Part shown: positions 58,359-64,000 of the stretch, in pieces | How the letters are laid out: each line of letters opens with the position of its first letter | Position numbering within the stretch: the stretch's first letter is position 1 | NCBI GenBank assembly: GCA_902492895.1 | Contig: CABUNG010000010.1 | Location: forward strand, 1 to 64,000 | Direction: 5' to 3' | Length of the DNA: 64,000 nt | Source: an uncultured Oscillospiraceae bacterium | GTDB taxonomy: Bacteria > Bacillota > Clostridia > Oscillospirales > Acutalibacteraceae | Program-made: the position numbers and the translations under genes | The notes under the pieces: model-generated | Told to the model about the DNA's origin: nothing | Database searches by the model: none | The model's input: the letters and a program-made list of their open reading frames with translations, nothing else

Positions 58359-59984
58359 TTACGTCCGGCTGAAGTCCTCGAGTATCAGGCCCTTGTTATG
58401 GTCGAGCGCCCACTGGATGTTCCAGGAGTTGGTGAACAGAAGCAGGGGCCGGCCCCGCATATCCTGCACCCGCTTGGTATCCGAGCTCAAATCGAGCGCC
58501 TTGACGTCCACATCGTCTCCGCCGATCCAGCGGATGTACTGATAAGACAGGTTCTCCATCCGGATATCCACGCCGTATTCGTTTTTCAGGCGGTATTCGA
58601 GCACGTCGAACTGCAGCGTACCCACCACGCCCACGATGACTTCTTCCATTCCGCCGCCGATCTCCTGAAAGATCTGGATGGCGCCCTCCTGTGCGATCTG
58701 GGAGGTGCCCTTGATGAACTGCTTGCGCTTCATGGTATCGGTCTGGCGCACCAAGGCGAAATGCTCCGGCGCGAAGGTCGGGATGCCTTCAAAAGTAAAG
58801 GGCGTTCCCGCCGCGCAGACCGTATCCCCAATGGAAAAGATACCGGGGTCGAAGATGCCGAGAATATCCCCCGCGTAGGCTTCCTCCACAATCTCCCGTT
58901 CCTGCGCCATCATCTGCTGCGGCTGGGACAGGCGGATCTTTTTGCCCCCCTGGACGTGAAAGACCTCCTGCCCCTTTTCAAACCGGCCTGAGCAGATGCG
59001 CATGAAGGCCACCCGGTCCCGGTGGGCCTTGTTCATATTGGCCTGGATTTTGAAAACGAAGGCGGAGAAATCCGGACTGAAGGGATCGATATCCCCGGCC
59101 GAAGAACGGCGGGGCAGCGGCGCCGTGGTCATCTTGAGGAAATCCTCCAGGAAGGGTTCGACGCCGAAATTGGTCAGGGCCGAACCGAAAAAGACGGGTG
59201 AGAGCTTGCCGTGACGCACCTTATCGAGGTCAAAATCCCCGCCCGCGCCGTCGAGCAGCTCCACGTCGTCCTGCAGGGTGTGGTAAAGCTCTGACCCGAT
59301 GGTGTTTTCGAGGGTCGGATCGTCCAGCCCGGCCTCGATCGCGGCGGCCTCGTGCCCGATGCCGTTATAGGAAAACGAGAGCACCCGACCTTTTTCGCGT
59401 TCATACACGCCCTTGAAATTCTTGCCGGAGCCGATAGGCCAGTTGATCGGATAGGTGGCGATGCCGAGGACCTGTTCGATCTCCTGCATCAGCTCGTAAG
59501 GATCTCTGGCTTCCCGGTCCATCTTATTGATGAAGGTGAAGATCGGGATATCCCGCATCACACAAACCTTGAACAGCTTGATCGTCTGTTTTTCCACGCC
59601 CTTGGACCCGTCGATCACCATGACCGCCGAGTCGGCCGCCATCAGGGTGCGGTAAGTGTCCTCCGAGAAATCCTCGTGCCCGGGGGTGTCGAGAATATTG
59701 ATGCAGTACCCATCGTAGTGGAACTGCATGACGGACGAAGTCACGGAGATTCCGCGCTGCTTTTCAATTTCCATCCAATCGGAAACCGCGTGCTTCATGG
59801 ATTTTTTGCCTTTGACCATACCGGCGGCCTGAATCGCGCCTCCGTACAGAAGCAGCTTTTCCGTCAGGGTGGTTTTGCCCGCATCGGGGTGGGAGATAAT
59901 GGCGAATGTACGCCGCTTTTCAATTTCATCAACAAAACTCTGCAAACCGATGATCCTCCATCTTCCGGCTAACCGGTCATTCAT
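58359..59984 (-). CDS. prfC: peptide chain release factor 3
   Basis: A 541-residue GTPase that recycles RF1/RF2 from ribosomes. GTP motifs: G1 ISHPDAGKTTLTEKLL, G2 QRGISVTSSVM, G3 DTPGHEDFSEDTYR, G4 NKMDREARDP. Domain III has FEKGQEVFHVQGGKK and the C-terminus RGRPLLLFTNSWNIQWA. The ATG at 59984 has AGGGGAG upstream; the frame stays open another 68 codons through the leader but has no family similarity there. Confidence 0.96.
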   Translation of the reverse strand: MNDRLAGRWRIIGLQSFVDEIEKRRTFAIISHPDAGKTTLTEKLLLYGGAIQAAGMVKGKKSMKHAVSDWMEIEKQRGISVTSSVMQFHYDGYCINILDTPGHEDFSEDTYRTLMAADSAVMVIDGSKGVEKQTIKLFKVCVMRDIPIFTFINKMDREARDPYELMQEIEQVLGIATYPINWPIGSGKNFKGVYEREKGRVLSFSYNGIGHEAAAIEAGLDDPTLENTIGSELYHTLQDDVELLDGAGGDFDLDKVRHGKLSPVFFGSALTNFGVEPFLEDFLKMTTAPLPRRSSAGDIDPFSPDFSAFVFKIQANMNKAHRDRVAFMRICSGRFEKGQEVFHVQGGKKIRLSQPQQMMAQEREIVEEAYAGDILGIFDPGIFSIGDTVCAAGTPFTFEGIPTFAPEHFALVRQTDTMKRKQFIKGTSQIAQEGAIQIFQEIGGGMEEVIVGVVGTLQFDVLEYRLKNEYGVDIRMENLSYQYIRWIGGDDVDVKALDLSSDTKRVQDMRGRPLLLFTNSWNIQWALDHNKGLILEDFSRT

Positions 59985-60192
59985 TGGGTCTCCCCTATGC
60001 ATTCGCCCCATAAGGGAACGAATCCAGCCGCCCCGCCGCTCGGACCCCCGCCTTCCTATAACGGAAGAAGAGGTAATAGCGAGGCGGAAAGTCCCGTCCC
60101 CTATCTTTCCGGGAAAATCGGCAGGAACGCCGATGCCGGAACCAGCGGCTTTATCAGGGCCTGAAGCCCACGGGAGTTGGGCGGTCATTATA
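59985..60192 (-). promoter_or_regulatory. prfC promoter and long structured leader
   Basis: Minus-strand TATAAT at 60192-60187 (poor -35) would start a leader of about 195 bases. Just before the prfC ribosome binding site, ATTCG and CGAAT can pair around CCC/GGG, so the start region may be structured. No known riboswitch motif was recognised. Confidence 0.45.
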
Positions 60193-60219
60193 GTATTTTA
60201 CCTGTTTTTGGAGGAATAA

Positions 60220-61563
60220 TCAAGATTTTTCTAAGGATCCGTACCCGTCTTTGAGTACGCGGAGCAGGACCTCCCGATCGTTGGGCCATACGCCGTCGAT
60301 AACGGCCTCGGTCAAAGCGGCGAGCGCTTTTCCGACCGCCGGGCCTTCCGGAACACCGGCGGCCATGGCGTCACGGCCGTCCACCGCCAGATCCCGGACG
60401 GAAAAACAGGCGCCTTCGGCGATCACCCGATTGAGGCAGTCCTCCACGCCGTCCACGGCGGAAAGAGAGACGGGAACCACGGCGGGGGCGTGCCCTCTCG
60501 CATCTCCCCGCTTGACTTCGAGCAGCATGCGGAACCCCTCTTCCCCGAGCCGGCCCAGCCATCGCTTGACCGCGGGCGGTTCGGGCGGGATCGGGGTATC
60601 GTGATATTTAACCAGCCGGATGACCGTCTCCATCGTTTTTCGATCGTATTTGAGGGCGTGCAGGGTTTCTTCCGCCAACGCGGCGCTCACCGATGCGTGG
60701 CCGTAAAAATGGCCGCGGCCCTCCTCGTCGATGGTATACCGGGCGGGTTTGCCGGCGTCGTGCAGAAGCAGCGCCAGCCGGACGGGCAGATCCGGGACGG
60801 ATGCGCCAACGGCCGCGGCCGTATGCTGCCAAACATCGAGATGATGGTAAACGCTGTGCTGTTCGAACCCAACCATCGGAGAGATGAAGGGCAGAAAAAC
60901 GGCCAGGACATCGGGATAGTCTGTGAGGATGCTCTCGGCACCCGCGGCCGTCAGAAGGCGGTCCAGCTCGGCACGCAGCCGTTCGGCGGCGACGAAGCCG
61001 AGCAGCGCCCGCTTATGGCGCAGAGCCGCGGCAGTGGCCGGATCGATCCGGAGTCCATACGCGGCGGCGAATCGCAGCGCCCGCATGATGCGGAGCGCGT
61101 CCTCCTCAAACCGGAGATCCGGATCACCCACGGCCCTGAGCAGCCGGTTCCACAGGTCTTTTTCCCCGCCGAACGGATCCCGCAGGCCGTGTTCCGGATG
61201 CCAGGCCATGGCATTGACGGTGAAATCCCGACGGGCGAGATCCTCCTCGATCCGGGAGACAAACCGTACCCCGTCCGGACGGCGGTGATCGCTGTAGGCG
61301 CCGTCCACCCGGTAAGTGGTGATTTCCAGCGGCATGCCGTCCAGCAAAACCGTCAGGGTGCCGTGAGCCTTCCCGGTCTCGATCACGCGAAAACCGTCGA
61401 ATATGGCCTGCATCTCCTCCGGCAGCGCAGAGGTGCAGATATCCCAGTCGTGCGGCGTGAGCCCGAGCAGAGAATCCCGTACACAGCCGCCCACGGCATA
61501 CGCCTCAAAGCCATGGTCCTCCAGCATCCGGACGGCGGACGTTACCGGTGTCGGTGCCTGCAT
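60220..61563 (-). CDS. cca: CCA tRNA nucleotidyltransferase
   Basis: A 447-residue class-II nucleotidyltransferase that adds or repairs the tRNA 3' CCA end. The head motif is FEAYAVGGCVRDSLLG with the acidic pair in HDWDICTSA; the RRDFTVNAMAWHPEHGL and FEEDALRIMRALRFAA motifs follow. An HD-type domain (LALLLHDAGKPARYT, then GHFYGHASVSA) is near residues 270-300. AGAGAGG precedes the ATG. Confidence 0.95.
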   Translation of the reverse strand: MQAPTPVTSAVRMLEDHGFEAYAVGGCVRDSLLGLTPHDWDICTSALPEEMQAIFDGFRVIETGKAHGTLTVLLDGMPLEITTYRVDGAYSDHRRPDGVRFVSRIEEDLARRDFTVNAMAWHPEHGLRDPFGGEKDLWNRLLRAVGDPDLRFEEDALRIMRALRFAAAYGLRIDPATAAALRHKRALLGFVAAERLRAELDRLLTAAGAESILTDYPDVLAVFLPFISPMVGFEQHSVYHHLDVWQHTAAAVGASVPDLPVRLALLLHDAGKPARYTIDEEGRGHFYGHASVSAALAEETLHALKYDRKTMETVIRLVKYHDTPIPPEPPAVKRWLGRLGEEGFRMLLEVKRGDARGHAPAVVPVSLSAVDGVEDCLNRVIAEGACFSVRDLAVDGRDAMAAGVPEGPAVGKALAALTEAVIDGVWPNDREVLLRVLKDGYGSLEKS

Positions 61564-61733
61564 CGGCCTCTCTCCTTTTCTTGTTAATTTTTGCCGATTT
61601 TATCAGTTTTCGTCATCCAGCGTTTCCCGAGACGCAAAGCAGTGCCGCGGTCCACAATAATAGCGGAATGAAACGCCGTGTGCATGGGCCGCATGGGTTT
61701 TCTTTCCATTCTTTGATGAAGCGGGGGATGCAA

Positions 61734-61910
61734 ATGGACACGTTCAGTGGTCCCGGCCTGGAGGCATATCTGCGCGGAATCCATCCGTATGACAGCGGAA
61801 TCAGCCAGCTGCCAGAGGATATCCAGGAACAGATCAACGCCCACGCCGAGGAGTTCCGTACGGAAAAGGATATTCATCAGTTTGTAGAAAATTTGGCCAG
61901 ACGCGCCTGA
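61734..61910 (+). CDS. small conserved-type protein, tandem copy 1
   Basis: A 58-residue acidic protein (MDTFSGPGLEAYLRG start). It shares a spaced pattern with the next gene: LP-x3-QE-x-IN, then about 14 residues, then a final helix with ENL. The ATG at 61734 has GGGGG 6 bp upstream; ATG 61728 is too close. The 16-bp gap to the next ORF implies one transcript. Function unknown. Confidence 0.75.
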   Translation: MDTFSGPGLEAYLRGIHPYDSGISQLPEDIQEQINAHAEEFRTEKDIHQFVENLARRA

Positions 61911-61926
61911 CGAGGAGGGAAACACG

Positions 61927-62097
61927 ATGGATCAGAACATGAACCAGTCGCCGGTTTGCAAAAATCAGGAAATGCAGCAGTATTTCAACACCCTGCCCCA
62001 GTTTGTGCAGGAGACGATCAACCAGTCCGGACCCGAGATGAACACGGTGCAGGAACTCAAAAACTGCGCAGAAAATCTGATGAAAAAGCAGAGCTAA
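61927..62097 (+). CDS. small conserved-type protein, tandem copy 2
   Basis: A 56-residue protein with AGGAGGG before its ATG. YFNTLPQFVQETINQSG and VQELKNCAENLM give the same LP-QE-IN...ENL layout as copy 1. Two cysteines, no signal peptide. Comparable short proteins with a YF-x-LP-x-x-[IV]QE core are common in Clostridia as unnamed proteins; that is from memory, not a search. Confidence 0.8.
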   Translation: MDQNMNQSPVCKNQEMQQYFNTLPQFVQETINQSGPEMNTVQELKNCAENLMKKQS

Positions 62098-62103
62098 GAC
62101 CGG

Positions 62104-62140
62104 GAAGACCGGACCGTGTGGTCCGGTCTTCGGTTTATTT
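62104..62140 (+). terminator. terminator of the small-protein pair
   Basis: GAAGACCGGACC (62104-62115) pairs with GGTCCGGTCTTC (62120-62131) over GTGT, followed by GGTTTATTTT. Confidence 0.85.
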
Positions 62141-62169
62141 TAACCCGGCACCGCCGATTCCATGCGGTT

Positions 62170-64000
62170 CTACTTATCCGCTTTTTTAACCGGAAAATAG
62201 AGCGTATAGGTCTCGTGCGCCACTTGGTAAAGCGGAACAAAGCGGAAATTGACCGGCTGATTCACCGTATGGTATGCCGTCTGCCAACGGTCCCACTGCC
62301 GTTCGTAATCGGGCGCGAGCAAGCTTTCGGGATGTTCCGGATCCCCGCAGAGGGTGTGTTCCTCGTCCGTGAGGCCGCAGAGCGCCACCGGACCGTCCAG
62401 AAACGCCACACGATCCGGGTCATCGGGAAGCGGGTAGGCGGTCAATCCCCCAGTCAGCACCACGTGGACGGACACCTTTTCAAAATCGCAGGGCAGTGTG
62501 ACAAAACCGGTCTCATCGGCTGCCGCTTCCCGCGCCGTGCCGTCGATTTCGACGGTCATCGACCCTTTCTGCCAGGCTGGACGCCGCAGTTTTAAGCGGC
62601 CTTTCCCGCCTCCGGAGATATGGAGGAGCCAGTGCCTATCCTGCGGACGGGAAGCGATCCGGGTGTTTAGCGGGGACGAAGCCAGATTCAGACCGACCCG
62701 GCGTTCCTCCTCGATGGTCACCGTCACGGTTCTGCCGCCGAACGACAGGGCGGCGGTGACCGGCTGATACTGCGCGATATACAGGGTATCGTCCCCCTCA
62801 CGGTAAACGGTGTTGTCCATCAGCATGGTGTTGGCCTGTACGGCGGTGCAGTGGCAGCACCAAAAATGGCTCGTCTCGCTCCCCCACAGCTTATGCGCCC
62901 CCGGATTCATGGGGAGATAGTAGGCGACGATGCCGGTTTCGCGGACGGTTTCGGGTTTTTCGATACAGGTTTCGCGCACAAAGGTCTGGGCATAGACGCC
63001 GTTGTAAAGAGCTTTTTCCCAAAAATCCGCGTATTTGGCCTCCCCCGTCCAGCGGAACAGGTATTCCGCCAGCCGCATCAGGTTATACATGACGCAGTGT
63101 TCCTGGTTATGCTCCCCAAGCCGGGCCGCCTGCTTCTGCATCGGCGTGTAAATCTCACAGCAGGTCTGTCCGCCCGTGACAAAGGTCCCCCGCTCGTCGA
63201 TGGCGAGTTTCCAATAGTTTTCGACGATGCGGCGGTACCGCTCCTCCCCCGTCACCTCATAGGCACGCGCCGCACCCTGGATCTCGGGAATCGTCGCATT
63301 CGCGTGCATGTTGGTCAGGATATCCTCCCCCCGAAAAACCGGGTCGAACAGGCGGGGCCGTTCATACCGCCGCATCAGCTCAAGATGATCAGGATCGCCG
63401 GTGACGGCATATAGATCGGCCCAAAGCTCCATCATGCCGCCGGTTTCCTCGAGATCCATCATATCCGACATCTGATCCCTGGAGACGCTGTCCGTGAACC
63501 GGATAAACCAATCCGCACAGCCGCGCAGGACCTCCAGCGCCTGCAGGCTGCCCGCGTAGCGGTAGGCATCGAATAATCCCATCATGGTTTTGTGGCATAC
63601 ATACTGGGGCGCCCAGGTCCGTTTGCCGCGGGCCAGCCAATACAGATACTTTTCCGGGATCGGAAACGCCCAGCCGCTGCCGTTTTCCTTTTGACAATGG
63701 GCAATTTCCTTCACAATACCGCCGACCCGCACACGCAGAAGCTCATCTTCGTATAAAAACACGAATCGGGATGCGGCCGACAGCCAGTGTCCCGTAAAGG
63801 TCCCGCGGATCGGGGAAAACGGTCCATCCCATCCCCAGTGAATAGGCGGCGGTGTGCTGTTTTTGTAATGAATCAATCCCGCTTCCTGCCGGTAATGCAG
63901 CAGCAGATTGTCATCGGTCAGCCGCATCAGATAGGCGCGGCAGTCCTGTTCCCGCTGCTTGCCTATACCGCCGTCCAGTACTGCCCGGCTGCGTTCCAAC
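62170..64000 (-). CDS. GH127/DUF1680-type glycosidase (beta-L-arabinofuranosidase family), 5' end outside the window
   Basis: About 610 residues are visible; the N-terminus runs off the right edge (a TTG at 63999 is not a credible start). The catalytic region is an alpha/alpha barrel followed by beta-sandwich domains. The zinc-thiolate ligands of the family are recognisable: E-x-C in HNQEHCVMYNLMRLAEYL and Cys-Cys in FWCCHCTAVQ. LQALEVLRGCADWF, TIPEIQGAARAYEVTG and YYLPMNPGAHKLW also fit. It lacks a visible signal, so a cytoplasmic enzyme acting on arabinose-containing or similar oligosaccharides is likely. Substrate not fixed. Confidence 0.85.
   Translation of the reverse strand, partial: LERSRAVLDGGIGKQREQDCRAYLMRLTDDNLLLHYRQEAGLIHYKNSTPPPIHWGWDGPFSPIRGTFTGHWLSAASRFVFLYEDELLRVRVGGIVKEIAHCQKENGSGWAFPIPEKYLYWLARGKRTWAPQYVCHKTMMGLFDAYRYAGSLQALEVLRGCADWFIRFTDSVSRDQMSDMMDLEETGGMMELWADLYAVTGDPDHLELMRRYERPRLFDPVFRGEDILTNMHANATIPEIQGAARAYEVTGEERYRRIVENYWKLAIDERGTFVTGGQTCCEIYTPMQKQAARLGEHNQEHCVMYNLMRLAEYLFRWTGEAKYADFWEKALYNGVYAQTFVRETCIEKPETVRETGIVAYYLPMNPGAHKLWGSETSHFWCCHCTAVQANTMLMDNTVYREGDDTLYIAQYQPVTAALSFGGRTVTVTIEEERRVGLNLASSPLNTRIASRPQDRHWLLHISGGGKGRLKLRRPAWQKGSMTVEIDGTAREAAADETGFVTLPCDFEKVSVHVVLTGGLTAYPLPDDPDRVAFLDGPVALCGLTDEEHTLCGDPEHPESLLAPDYERQWDRWQTAYHTVNQPVNFRFVPLYQVAHETYTLYFPVKKADK

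Overview
The window looks like a chromosomal segment of a GC-rich (by eye about 55-60% G+C), spore-forming, anaerobic member of the Firmicutes, most likely the Clostridia/Oscillospiraceae. The evidence is: dipicolinate synthase genes dpaA/dpaB and a YunB-like sporulation protein; a DivIVA-like protein, RNase J, GdpP and split class-I fumarase; a flavodiiron protein (oxygen/NO scavenging in anaerobes); strong Shine-Dalgarno sites with ATG, GTG and TTG starts; and many TTGACA/TATAAT-like promoters with 17-bp spacers. No rRNA, tRNA, CRISPR array, transposase or prophage block was seen.

Layout. 1-5028 (mostly minus strand): an ECF sigma factor with its membrane partner behind a TGAAAC-N16-CGCA promoter, uppP, a YdbC-like protein, a lone fumarase beta subunit, a DivIVA-like coiled-coil protein and a DUF2726 protein. 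5250-9454 (plus): cobT, a membrane GGDEF protein, cobS and a cobC-like phosphatase (cobalamin nucleotide-loop assembly), then a precorrin-2 dehydrogenase. 9521-14007: a 48-residue Asn/Gln-rich microprotein, then an AraC regulator followed by an isomerase/oxidoreductase/ThuA sugar operon. 14178-19458: two convergent lipoproteins, an antibiotic-resistance-type ABC-F ATPase with an attenuator leader, and a flavodiiron protein. 19663-26649: a 1451-residue secreted repeat protein with an alpha/alpha-barrel-like centre, a glycosidase-like protein and a divergent AraC regulator. 26695-36453 (minus): one long housekeeping operon, rnj-gdpP-rplI-dnaB-tilS-hpt-ftsH. 36601-43825: a sugar-nucleotidyltransferase/phosphomutase fusion, rnhA behind a leader with two 67-bp repeats, iscS-iscU, a second sugar epimerase and azlCD. 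43898-53564: ligA, yunB, a DUF2079 membrane protein, dpaAB, a radical SAM/HhH protein, and a pyrimidine-dimer-glycosylase-like gene overlapping pepF. 54124-64000: an amidase-like protein, a minus-strand run (cca, prfC, an ArsC/Spx-like gene, mutY, dCMP deaminase, SDR, a DUF3795-GNAT fusion), two tandem small paralogues, and a GH127-like glycosidase cut by the window end.

The most interesting single locus is the ABC-F leader at 18077-18268. Within about 190 bp it has a near-consensus promoter, a 22-codon open reading frame with its own ribosome binding site, and an intrinsic terminator directly before the resistance-type ABC-F gene. This is the arrangement expected for drug-sensing ribosome-mediated attenuation. 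Other points of interest are a GGDEF gene inside the cobalamin operon, an EF-hand-like loop in the outer domain of FtsH, the duplicated hairpin repeat before rnhA, the Asn/Gln-rich microprotein, the DUF3795-GNAT fusion and the tandem small paralogues.
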